NCBI GenBank assembly: GCA_000708835.1
Contig: DF236986.1
Span: forward strand, 194,885 to 258,884
Direction: 5' to 3'
Origin: Klebsormidium nitens
Taxonomy: Eukaryota; Streptophyta; Klebsormidiophyceae; Klebsormidiales; Klebsormidiaceae
Length of the DNA stretch: 64,000 bases
Shown here: in pieces, positions 1-10,258 of the stretch
Layout: each line of letters starts with the position of its first letter
Numbering within the stretch: the first letter of the stretch is position 1
The notes under the pieces: model-generated
The model's database searches: none
Told to the model about the DNA's origin: nothing
What the model saw: the letters and a program-made list of their open reading frames with translations, nothing else
Translations under genes and position numbers: made by a program

Positions 1-103
1 GACGTCATCTGTAACACCCTTTTTACCAGCGCGCGCCCAACACGCTAGCCTCGATCAGGCAACCGTATAGGCCTCCTGGAAATTCTTTGGAACGGCTCAT
101 ACG

Positions 104-3100
104 CTATGAGCACGGCAGGTTTGCGAAAGTGATGTTGTAAACGACGGCTGGACACACCACGAAGAAGAAGGCCATGGCCAGCAGGCCGGCGGGGGGCAGG
201 GCCGCCTGTTGGAATGGGGGCGGGTGTGAATACGGGCGCAGCGAAGTTGGATTCTTGGATTGTGTAGCGAAGTCTGAAGTAGCGAACTGCCCGATGCGGG
301 CATAGGTCCGAACATTGATTGGGGGGTGATCTGCAACCTGGCATCTTCGCTTATTCCGGACATATAAGCCGGTGAGACTTAATCGATAGTTCCGAAGTAC
401 GCGAGATTTACTATTCTGCTCCACTCTTAACGCGGTAATCTCGCTACCAGATGGAGCCCTTGTGGGCCCGAGTCTAGGAAACAATCGTCTTGCAAGCTCT
501 TGCAATCCCCCCTCATGAGAAACAACCGGTTTGCAGATTGTCAGCCCCTCACCTCCCACCAGTCGTGCTTGAAGTTGGGCAGGTAGAGGAAGGCCGGGAA
601 CAGCCCCGCCAGAAACCCGCCCACGTGGCTGAAGTGCGACGTGCTGCCGGCGGTTGCGACGGTGATCACGAAGTACAGCAGGAAGATGGCAAACGAGAGC
701 AGCCGCAGGACGGGCCTGCATACGTATAAGGACATACGAGATTGGAAAGTGGTCATACGCTTTGATTCACTCTTCAACACCACTTGCTATGCTAAGTTGA
801 TTCAACGCAAGGTCTGCTTGCGACGGTGATGACGGAGAAGAGCAGGCAGATGGCGAGAAAGAGCAGCCGGAGGACGTGCCTGCGTAGGTATGAGGGCATG
901 AGAGTTCGTGTCAAGCATACGTAAAGGGCATATGCAGTGCGAGTGTGATCGTAAGGTAAGGTGATAATGATTTTCTGGCATTCTTTATCAAGGAAGTAGA
1001 GCAAAGAGGTAGCGACGCGGAGCAGCAGCAGGAGGGGTCCGCTTAGTTTTGGAGCTATATGAGACATTGATGGAAAAAGTTAGAAATGAAAAGCGATCCA
1101 CGTAAGAATTGGCACAGCACTAGGCAAGCCGTTCAGAACGAGACCATCCGCTCAGATCTGCTGCCGGTGCATGTAGTCCCTACCCCCGAAAGTGTGTGCT
1201 CGTGAAGGAAAAGTATCTGAGATCTCAGAGCAGGACGCGTGAGATTCTGTCACCCCCGAGATACGTGGCAAACTCGCGCAGAGATTTCTCGACGGCAATG
1301 GTAATGTTGTCAACAAATTTGCAGTAAGAAATCGACGAGAACGCACCGTCGGATGGTTTTCGAAGTCGGGCATGAAGTCGCCGACGAACAGTCCGACCAC
1401 TCCAAGCACAAATGCGAACCGCTTTGCGAATGCTAGACATCCTTACAACGTACTTTTCGAAACAGTATAAAACTGCAAACAACCTACCTTCTGATGGTCT
1501 CAAAGTTGAGCATGAAGTCGCCGACGAACAGTCCGACCATGCCGAAGACGGCCCCGCTGGCGCCCACGACGAGCGTGCACTTGTCCTCGAAGAGCGCGCT
1601 GAAGAAGTTGCCGCCCAGCCCCGACAGCAGCCACAGCAGCGCGATGCGCCACGTGGCGTACTTGCGCTCCTGCACGTGGTGGGGGCGGTAAGTCAGAAGG
1701 GGCGATGAAGGCCTAGCGTTTCTCAAAAGTAGATTGAACGAGTTGGAATCCTTCAGATGCTAGCGGTCCGTAGGCACTTAGACAGTCGCTTTTGATCTTT
1801 TTGCGTCATTGCAGTGTAAGCGGGTCTTGCCAGGAAGTGGTCGAAGATGAACGAGCGCAGCATGTTAAGAATGAAAAGAACGGTTTCTTTCACGTCCAGA
1901 TGGGTTTGAAAAGAGAAAGTCAATTGTTACGAACTCAAACCCCTCAATTCTTACCAGGTAGAGCTCGAGGAGACCCAGGACAGCACGTTAAAGGTGAAGT
2001 CAGAAAGCCGACCTTTTGACAGGTGTTTCGAGCCTTGAAGTCCGTAGCTCAACCCAAACCTCAGGTCAGACTCTCGACAACCCTCCCCAAACCCTCACCA
2101 GGTAGAGGCCCAGCACGAGCCAGAGCAGCATGTTGGAGGTGACGTGGTTGAAGCTCTCGTGCACGAAGATGGAGGTGAACCAGCGGGACCACTGGTGCTG
2201 CCGCTTGATGGCCGGTGCGTACCGGCCGCCCCAGATGCGCAGGAAGCCGAAGTCGAACATGCGCCACGATTCTTGCCGGAACACGACGGCCGTCAGCTCG
2301 CTGGGGCCCACGTTGAGCTCCAATTTGCCCACCTGGACCTGCGGAACCGGAACGGAATGCCGCATGAGCGGAGCGGAAGGCGACTGGGGATGAAGACGGA
2401 GAGGAGTCCTTGATTGGACGGAACAGATGCTTGTGAAACGAAGCGGATTGATTGATTAGAATTTGTCGGAAGAGAGTGGGTAGGCAGCGCTCGAAAGCTA
2501 GAGAAATGCCAAGCAGAGGTTCTCAGAAAGCAACTCCTTCTGCCCCCATCCAAACGAGGAAACGCGTGCTCTCTGTCGTCTCTGGCCTCGCATCGCGCAG
2601 ATTTCGCAAAGAAGCTGGGATCTTGAAAAGACGCCGGGTTCCTTCAAACTCCAACGCAACGAAAGTTCCGACAAAAACACTCCTTTACTTCGTAGGGCGT
2701 TCAATACCTACAATAAAAGCGCACAACCCACTTAAGCTTCCGTCGACTCACAAGCGTCGAAATATGCAAATCTCAAAAACTTTTAAAGCTCAAACCCCCC
2801 ACAACAACGTCCGAAACACTCGCGGCCTTCTCGTCCTGCCCTACGTAACGCACGTCTTGCAGGGGAAGCGTATCTGCAGCCACCAAACATTGAGTCCCAT
2901 CTAAACCACCGGATGTCCAAATTTTTGATTCCCGAAACTTCTCAACCCAAACCCTTGGACTCCAGTCCCCGGAACCTTACCGCCTTTTCGGTCTGCCCCG
3001 CGTAGCGCACGTTCTGCAGGTAGGCGGGGTACTCCCCGGCCATGAAGAAGAAGACGGCGAAGCACACGAAGGCGAAGGCCCACGTGAAGAAGCGCGAGTG

Positions 3101-5264
3101 GCGGCGCGCGCGCGGCGTGAACCAGTCGAAGATGGCCTGCCCGGTTATGAATAGCTCGTCGGCGACGCGGTCCGAGAGGCGCGCGTACGCGCGCGGGCCG
3201 GCCTTCTTGCGCTCGAGCGCGTTGAAGAGGCGAACCTGCGGGTTGGAGGCGGGGCGCGGAGGAAGTTTGGGAGGAGTTTGGTGGAGCGATTCTAGAACGA
3301 TGTGAGGATTTGAAAGGTTTTGGCGTCACGGAACTCGTCTGGATTGGAAAGCTTTCCCGATCGCTAGAGAATGCAAAGGTGAGACGGTAAATGATTCTTC
3401 GAACGGAGTGGCGGGCGTAGAAAGCTTTGCGTGATTCAAAGATCTGGAGTCTAGAAAATCTTGCTTTCGCATGCTTTGCATTGGATGCATCGACAAGCAG
3501 AAAGGGGGGCTGCCATTGAGTGCGCCAATGTTTAAGACTCTGCTTCAACTCCGAGTTTGTGAACCGACACATCTTGTACGAGCTTACATTCTCTGAAAAA
3601 GTAATTATTAAAACACCCTCATCTGGCGGATTTGGGCGTGCAGTTCAAAGTGCACGATCTTTTTGGGACTCCTTCTGGAAAATTCCAACACAGAAGCCCA
3701 CAACTCTGGAGATACTGCTTTCGAGGACTTTAATCATATGACTAAACACCCTCACCTTGCTGGCCTTGGGCGTCCCGTCAGGCTCCACAATCTGTCGCTG
3801 CCACTCCTCGATGCTCAGCACGCGGACCTCCTCTTTCGACAGCTCTCGCCCGTTCTCGTCGAAGATCGGCGCGCGCGGGCTGAAGAGCGCGGCCAACGGA
3901 CTGCGCGGGGTGCGCGGGCTAAAAGGCGACCGGGGCGAATTGACACCGCCTGCAAAAGAGGGCCTGGATGTCAGAATGGAAGTGTGATGTGGTGTCAAAG
4001 AGAGTAAAGCGCGCACGGGCTGAACAGCGCGGCCAGCGGACTGCGGGGGTGCGCGGGCCGAAGGGGGACCGGGGCGAGATGACGCCGCCTGCGAATCGAA
4101 GATTGAATTTGAGTGTAGCGGTGTATTTTGGTGTCAAGAGGAGGTGGCCGGAGTTGGGCTGAAGCCTCCGGGGGTTCTTTCCATGTAACTACGCAATCGA
4201 AGTGAAGATATAAGTAGTACCGAGAAGGATCGGATTGTCTGGAGATAAGCATCTGTGAGTTCGCGTAGTAAGCGGTGAGGCACAGGGGGAAAAATCCATG
4301 GCGGTTCAGTCAAGAGATGAGCTAAAAAGCGTTGATCATGTATCTATCCCCGTTTCCCAGGATCCGCTCAAGTCCGTCAGCCGATGAGGTGGCCGTTCTT
4401 GGTTTGGGGAGCAGCTTACGCAGTTACGACTAGCTTGACCGCTGTCCAGAGGCCGGTTAGGCCCGCATGATTTCTCGTCTTTTTTTTGAGAAGCGATGGG
4501 GTAAGCTTACGTGTAAACTTACGTCCCGAGACGTCTGGAAGAGATTGCGAAGAACCTTGGCGTTGCTCGAAACGGCTCTCACGAGATTTGCATTGGCCGG
4601 AGACCACGGATCCTTTGTGGCATAAGGACTTTGATGACAAGAACATCAAGCTGCTGAACCGGAAGCACTTACCCCCTCTTTGTGACCGTGCACTCCTCCC
4701 CCCATCCTGCGCATACGGGCTCCCCCTCTCCCGGCCTCTCGTCTCATTATACGCCCGGCTGTGCGGTAACCGGGACTCTAACCCACTTCCTCTGCCCTGG
4801 GGAGACGCCCCTTGCACCCCTCTCTCTATCCCATTTTCGCTAACCTCGTTATTTTGCGGCGACCCGCCCTGCTCCTCGTCCCCATTCCTGGTCGCCCCCC
4901 CGCTCTGCGCCCGCAGCCTTTCCAGGGGGTACTCGTCCGTAACAAAATGCGCGATCGTCGAAACGATGCTGATCGACCGCTCGAGAACGCTCCCAGAGCT
5001 TAACCGGCTCCGCCCCGTGTCAGACGCGAACGGGGACCCCTGGTGTGCGCCGGGGTAAGCGTTTCCCAGGGGGTTGTTAGAGACCGGGACGGACCCCCCC
5101 GACGCGTTCGCCGCATTGTTGGGGGGTGGTTTTGAGGTGTTGATTTGGGGGGGGCGCTTGACATCGTCCAGGTTGGCGTCTGAGCTGCTCATGGCTTGGC
5201 CGGGGATGGTTTCGACGACGGTTTCGAATGCGGAGTTTGCGGGCGGGTTAGGGTTTCCGGTCAT
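104..5264 (-). CDS. Rhomboid-family intramembrane serine protease, 7 exons, 575 aa
   Basis: Exons on the minus strand: 5264-4673, 3949-3756, 3235-2981, 2338-2099, 1669-1488, 715-553 and 205-104 (stop TAG at 104-106). The lengths sum to 576 codons. Residues 1 to about 262 are a polar, Ser/Pro/Gly-rich, probably cytosolic N-terminus. A first membrane helix lies near 311-331. The rhomboid core follows: HxxxxHxxxN (HESFNHVTSN, His407, His412, Asn416), the catalytic serine in GASGAVFG (Ser465), and the catalytic histidine in SHFSHVGG (about His518). A last hydrophobic helix (543-575) follows the His helix, so the topology looks like the 6+1 secretase type. By family knowledge it would cleave transmembrane substrates within the bilayer; the substrate and compartment are unknown. 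All catalytic residues are present, so activity is expected. The start at 5264 is the first ATG of a long open exon. The introns hold many junction echoes (see the repeats). Confidence 0.88.
825..1048 (-). repeat. Two junction echoes of rhomboid exon 6 acceptor side
   Basis: The exon 6 start and its acceptor (about 655-741) recur upstream in transcript sense at about 826-902 and again, more decayed, at about 985-1048, with a spacing of about 160-165 bp. The nearer copy keeps a usable-looking acceptor (CTACGCAG followed by GCACG). The farther copy still translates to a recognisable SGPLLLLL-type helix but lacks a clear acceptor. Neither copy carries the histidine-bearing 3' half of the exon. 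Confidence 0.75.
1339..1412 (-). repeat. Junction echo of rhomboid exon 5 donor side
   Basis: The 3' part of exon 5 plus its donor (about 1480-1551) is copied about 141 bp downstream in transcript sense. It includes an identical stretch encoding VGLFVGDFM and a donor-like GTGCGT in place of GTAGGT. The GASG serine motif itself is not included. Confidence 0.8.
1825..1998 (-). repeat. Two junction echoes of rhomboid exon 4 donor side
   Basis: The last ~50 bases of exon 4 with the donor (about 2093-2150) recur in decayed form at about 1950-1998 and 1825-1870. Each keeps the CCAGG donor core and the run that encodes the NMLLW region of helix 2. The spacing is about 128-145 bp. Confidence 0.65.
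2822..2866 (-). repeat. Junction echo of rhomboid exon 3 donor side
   Basis: About 45 bases of the 3' end of exon 3 (2981-3020, encoding LQNVRYAGQTEKA) are repeated 157 bp further into the intron. The donor GT is lost in the copy. Confidence 0.7.
3608..3665 (-). repeat. Junction echo of rhomboid exon 2 donor side
   Basis: The exon 2 end and donor (3743-3800) recur about 134 bp into the following intron, including the shared AAACACCCTCA intron start. The coding portion is about three-quarters alike. Confidence 0.7.
4013..4145 (-). repeat. Junction echo of rhomboid exon 2 acceptor side
   Basis: The first ~60 bases of exon 2, its acceptor and flanking intron (about 3888-4010) are repeated at about 4013-4145. 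A good acceptor is kept (TTCGCAG followed by GCGGCGTC). A switch to this acceptor would add a second copy of the SPRSPFxPRTP segment but run into intron sequence without a matching donor. Confidence 0.75.
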
Positions 5265-6364
5265 AAGGTAGCGGGAGGAAGCACGGCGGCGGAGGCTTAA
5301 CAGAGAGTCGACCCAGCCTGTGTAAAGGAAAAGCGATTACCATTTGGTAAGAAGACAATGTCCAATGGATCACACGCAACAGAATAGCAAGTTGGCTGCG
5401 CAAATCTTCGGTTGTTTGACAGGCTTTTATCGGACTTTTGAGACTGTTTGTAAGCAGAAACCATGCTCGAGAATCTTCAAGCCCGTCTGCACGTGCAGAT
5501 TGTGTTCAGACTTTTCAGAAAGATGGTGCTCATGACTTCGAATCAGCTCCGACTCTATCTCTCTTCGGAAGTATTGCGAGATCCCTTGAAATCGTTTTCG
5601 GTCCTGACGCCAGGTGTCACTGCTAGCCCGTCAGAGACCTTTGCCAGAACTTCCCACTGGAAGAATGTACCAGCTTGTTCCAATCGGCAACTTGCATCTT
5701 GTATCTTTGTATCTTGTAACTTGTATCTTGTATCTTGCAAGACTCCAACGCCTAAGAACCTCCAACAGTATACGCGTTCTTCGTTTACATACAGGCAACT
5801 ATGAAACCCTGCGAAAAATAAGCTTTGAGCTTATCCGCCGGGCCATTGAAAGTGACGCTTCACCCAACAGATTCCACTCAAATACTGGCCAGCAAAGCGA
5901 GCTCCATAGAAAAGTGCGCCCTTATCTGCTTTGACCGACTTTGAACGTGGGTATCAAAGTACAAGCGATAAGAGAGCCAGCTTTGACAGCTTGTCTTCTG
6001 CCAGCTGTCACGTTGCTATGCGGCAACGACCTTGTTTACTTACTTTGGACAAGCGCTAGACTGAGTGAGTGCGCAGAATGTTGCATTCTTCAACCCCCAC
6101 ATAAGATGCTGTTTCCTTGATGCTCAACACCCAACGATGCGCGTTACTCCAAGGAATCAAAGGGGCATTCTCAGACTTCAATTTGGCACTGCATCATCAG
6201 TTTCTCATTTGAAGGCATGTCAGCGAATCCATCACGTGGGTGCATAGCTTTTAGTGAGCCAGCCCCCTTGCCCGAGACTCGCAATGTATCCGACCATTCT
6301 TGAGCAAACGGATCGCACGTCTGCATGGGATGATTCCCCCGTGCTTTACAGCAACAGTGTGGCG
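5265..6364. other. Intergenic, upstream of the rhomboid gene
   Basis: No supported gene. There is a short TATCTTGTAAC-like microsatellite tract near 5690-5742. The rhomboid promoter must lie at the left edge of this stretch, but I see no clear TATA element. Confidence 0.5.
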
Positions 6365-6795
6365 CTAGGGTTCAGCGGGCAGCAGCATTGCTCAAAAATG
6401 AAGACCAAGGTGATCAAAATTGAATCGCATGCAAAGCTTTACCTGATTCCGCGAACTGCTGCTCCTTCAAACCCCTGCTCAAAGTCTGAAACAAAACGAC
6501 CTGAATATTGTAAGTGTTTAGGCGGGACCTTACTGAGTATAGCGGGCTGTTCTTGCGGCAGCATTGCTCAAACCTGGAAACCTGATCTGTTCATAAGCGG
6601 AACTTTACCGCACCCGGTCTAGCGGGCTCCTGCTGCAGCATTGCTCAAACCTGGTCAAGAAAGCTGGTCAAGTTAAGCAGAACCTCACCCAGTCTAGCTC
6701 TTCCTTTGGAAGCACTGCTCAAAATAAAAAACAAACCTGGTCAGGTCAAGCGGAACCTTACTGGGTCTAGCAGGCTCTTCCTGGGGCAGCACTGC
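6365..6795. repeat. Degenerate tandem repeat, unit about 75-100 bp
   Basis: Five diverged copies share a core like GCAGCATTGCTCAAA followed by ACCTGGTCA and AGCGGAACCTTAC. The cores lie near 6381, 6560, 6636, 6703 and 6788. One isolated core also occurs near 17688 in an intron of the E3 gene. No coding potential is seen. Confidence 0.65.
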
Positions 6796-8032
6796 CGGGT
6801 CTGCCGCGGGCCGGGGACTCATGTGCCCTCTGCGTGTGCGCCAGGGTGCCGCCAGCGTGGAGGCACGTGACTGGTCCCCCTATACGTTTTTCGAACCGCA
6901 TGATCCTCCCTGCCTCTTTTTGAACCTTTAGGAGTGCCCAATGGCGCACTTTTGTGAAAGCTGCTCTAATTGGGCTAGGTTGGGTCCCTTTGGCTTGGGC
7001 CTACGAACAGACTAACACTCGGATCTCAAAGCAATTCTGATCAGCATTGCAATCTTTGCCTCTTAATTGCTGGAGCCCTTCGAACGATTACTGAGCACAT
7101 CCTGTCTGCTCGTGGATCTCAGTGGTGAAGGCACACTAAGGCAAAAGACAAGCTTCCTTTCTAAACACCTCACAGCACAGCCTCATTGGGGTGCCCCAAT
7201 CTGTGAGGGATACGTGAGCATCTCACTTCATAGGCTAGAGGAGGAAGACGTCCTTGTAACACCATGGACACTTTTCAAGACGTTGTTACCTATCTCATAG
7301 CTTCAGGATGAGAGTTTGGGGCAGTGTCCTCCAGGCTATTCTTGTCATTGAAGAAGCGGCGCCAGGCAGACGGGTGCGCTTTGCATATGCCTGACAACAA
7401 TTTGACAGAGTCGATCTGTGCAGAGCTGAATAGCGTTCAATTATAACCTTGAGAGAGAACATGCAATCGATCCCGCCTTTGAGACGGGGTGGCCCGGTCA
7501 CTGTCGTGCATTGCTCATCAAGCTGATGTTTGCAGTTGACTGCATTGACGGCGCAAAGTCTGTATGGAAAGACGTTCATTGCATGACCGGACGTATATGC
7601 ATGCATGGTCGTTACTCATCGTTAGGGCCCAGCTCATACCCATGCAGTGCACCACCAGTCTTGATCAGTGCGCTTCAACATCGTTAGGTAGTTACCAGTA
7701 TGTAGTAGCGCAGTAGGTACGCTGAAGTACCTACTCCTGCAGGCCAATATACCTAGTCGGTAAATTAACCGCAAATGAGCGGGGCGCTGGACTGTTGCTA
7801 TTCGAGAAGTGTTCGACAGGCAGGCCGGGTCAACGGTTTCGTGCGCGCGGGCAAATCGGATTTTTCGCAGCCGTCGATACTTCCTGAGTCCTGACGAAGG
7901 GAAGCTCGCGGTTCAGGTACGTACCGGGCAATGCGTGAGTGTCGGTTGCCAAACCCCCAAAACCCTGCGGCGGCCTGCGCGCGCCTTCCGACGGGTCGGA
8001 GCTTTTATTTAATTATACTAAGCTTAGGCCTT
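6796..8032. other. Intergenic
   Basis: Nothing recognised on either strand: short open frames only, no similarity that I can name, and no splice-supported exon series. Confidence 0.5.
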
Positions 8033-9281
8033 GCATTTAAGGTCGAACTCCCCTAATTCGGAGATTCAAAACCCTATTGCCCGTGGTTGAGAATCATGAA
8101 GACGTCTTCATTCATATCTCGAGCTTCGCTTGATCTTTTTGAGATTTGTCTTTTGCATGAGCAAGGACANNNNNNNNNNNNNNNNNNNNNNNNNNNNNNN
8201 NNNNNNNNNNNNNNNNNNNNNNNNNNNNNNNNNNNNNNNNNNNNNNNNNNNNNNNNNNNNNNNNNNNNNNNNNNNNNNNNNNNNNNNNNNNNNNNNNNNN
8301 NNNNNNNNNNNNNNNNNNNNNNNNNNNNNNNNNNNNNNNNNNNNNNNNNNNNNNNNNNNNNNNNNNNNNNNNNNNNNNNNNNNNNNNNNNNNNNNNNNNN
8401 NNNNNNNNNNNNNNNNNNNNNNNNNNNNNNNNNNNNNNNNNNNNNNNNNNNNNNNNNNNNNNNNNNNNNNNNNNNNNNNNNNNNNNNNNNNNNNNNNNNN
8501 NNNNNNNNNNNNNNNNNNNNNNNNNNNNNNNNNNNNNNNNNNNNNNNNNNNNNNNNNNNNNNNNNNNNNNNNNNNNNNNNNNNNNNNNNNNNNNNNNNNN
8601 NNNNNNNNNNNNNNNNNNNNNNNNNNNNNNNNNNNNNNNNNNNNNNNNNNNNNNNNNNNNNNNNNNNNNNNNNNNNNNNNNNNNNNNNNNNNNNNNNNNN
8701 NNNNNNNNNNNNNNNNNNNNNNNNNNNNNNNNNNNNNNNNNNNNNNNNNNNNNNNNNNNNNNNNNNNNNNNNNNNNNNNNNNNNNNNNNNNNNNNNNNNN
8801 NNNNNNNNNNNNNNNNNNNNNNNNNNNNNNNNNNNNNNNNNNNNNNNNNNNNNNNNNNNNNNNNNNNNNNNNNNNNNNNNNNNNNNNNNNNNNNNNNNNN
8901 NNNNNNNNNNNNNNNNNNNNNNNNNNNNNNNNNNNNNNNNNNNNNNNNNNNNNNNNNNNNNNNNNNNNNNNNNNNNNNNNNNNNNNNNNNNNNNNNNNNN
9001 NNNNNNNNNNNNNNNNNNNNNNNNNNNNNNNNNNNNNNNNNNNNNNNNNNNNTCCAAAACGCCCCAGAAAGCATATTTTGAGCATGTCGTGGCATGTGGC
9101 CAGAGCTCCTCATTTCTGCCGACTAGAGCTTTGAAGATAGCATCTCATGTGTCTTTGCTCATGCAAAAGACGAATCTCCAAAAGATCAAGCGAAACTCGA
9201 GATATGAATGAAGACGTCTTCATGATTCTCAGCTACGGGCAATAGGGTTTTGAATCTCGGAATTAGGGAAGTTCGACCTTA
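8033..9281. mobile_element. Foldback / long-TIR transposable element with assembly gap
   Basis: About 131 bases at 8033-8168 are the reverse complement of about 9146-9281, with roughly nine mismatches. The element ends read AAGGTCGAAC inwards on both sides. The immediate flanks suggest a TA duplication, which is weak evidence. Positions 8170-9052 are 883 N, so any transposase is unseen. Its size with long inverted arms fits a foldback or MITE-type DNA element, and the hairpin probably caused the gap. Confidence 0.75.
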
Positions 9282-9284
9282 ATG

Positions 9285-9402
9285 AAACTCAAGAAAAATA
9301 ATAGTTAAGCCAAGATGATAGTAAGGTAACCGCACTGGTATAGGTAGGGTCAGTTTGGTGGTTAGGGTGGGCCGTCGGGTGCGGAGCAGGTATGATACTC
9401 TA
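9285..9402 (+). mobile_element. Partial MITE related to 44767-44954
   Basis: About 115 bases starting ATGAAACTCAAGAAAAATAA match the left half of the complete element near 44.8 kb, including the stretch GATAGTAAGGTAACCGCACT. The right inverted arm is missing, so this is a truncated copy. It directly abuts the foldback element. Confidence 0.75.
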
Positions 9403-10258
9403 CTTAACGTGGAATTGACGGTGTCCACAACAACATTTCTGTATTCCTGGCCCGGGCATCATGGCATGAGAACCATGAGGCCTTTCCCCAATCATTGCAT
9501 GGAATCGCGCGAGAGACGAGTCACTGAAATATAATTCCCGCTGACGCGCCATTTGGGCACATGGAAGAGCCAGCCGCCCGGCGCTAGCGTCCTATAATTT
9601 AAGGTTAAGTGAGAATAAGTAGGGAATAATTTGTAACTCGGGCCGGCCTCCAATGTTGCAAGCTGTCATGCATGCAATCGCTGGCCTACTTAATTTGATT
9701 AATTCACCATCTGTGCGCGCTCGCTTAACAATTGAGAATATGACGCGTGCACCCTATGCAACATGTGCCACAACCCTTTCCGGAGCAACGCGTGATCGGA
9801 CGTGGCGTCCAAAAAACAACACGTACACAGATATCTGATGAGTCCTGTCATGGCGGCAAGCGCAAACATTACTTTAATTGCACATTCCCAGCTGCATGGC
9901 ATGCTTTTTCAAGCTCTTGCTCCACCGTTGAGCTGCTAGGTATGTGCAGAATTGTGACGACGGGCCTAGCTGTGACATTTTCAAGGATTACATCCGTTGA
10001 GAACGTCCATATTTCACTACCCACTGGTGGCATACGACATGAATGGATGCGGCCTTACGAGACGTCATTAGGCAAATGGTGTCACCAAACACATCCCGTC
10101 AATATACTAATGCTCTGGTTAATGTACAAATTTCTATTTACAGTCTGGTAAGTATGAGCGCGGCCAACCCCCAATTGAAATGCGGAACCGACCGCAAATC
10201 TTATATACTGTCACGTGGTGACAAGGGTCGAACTCTTGCTGAAGCCGACCGCACAGCG
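9403..10258. other. Intergenic, 3' of the BRIZ gene
   Basis: No gene supported. AT-richer than the genes. It should include the 3' UTR of the E3 ligase gene near its right end; no clear poly(A) signal can be assigned. Confidence 0.45.

Noticed and set aside
8074-9211. Five long open frames across the gap
   Set aside because: They are open only because N is untranslatable; no real sequence supports coding.
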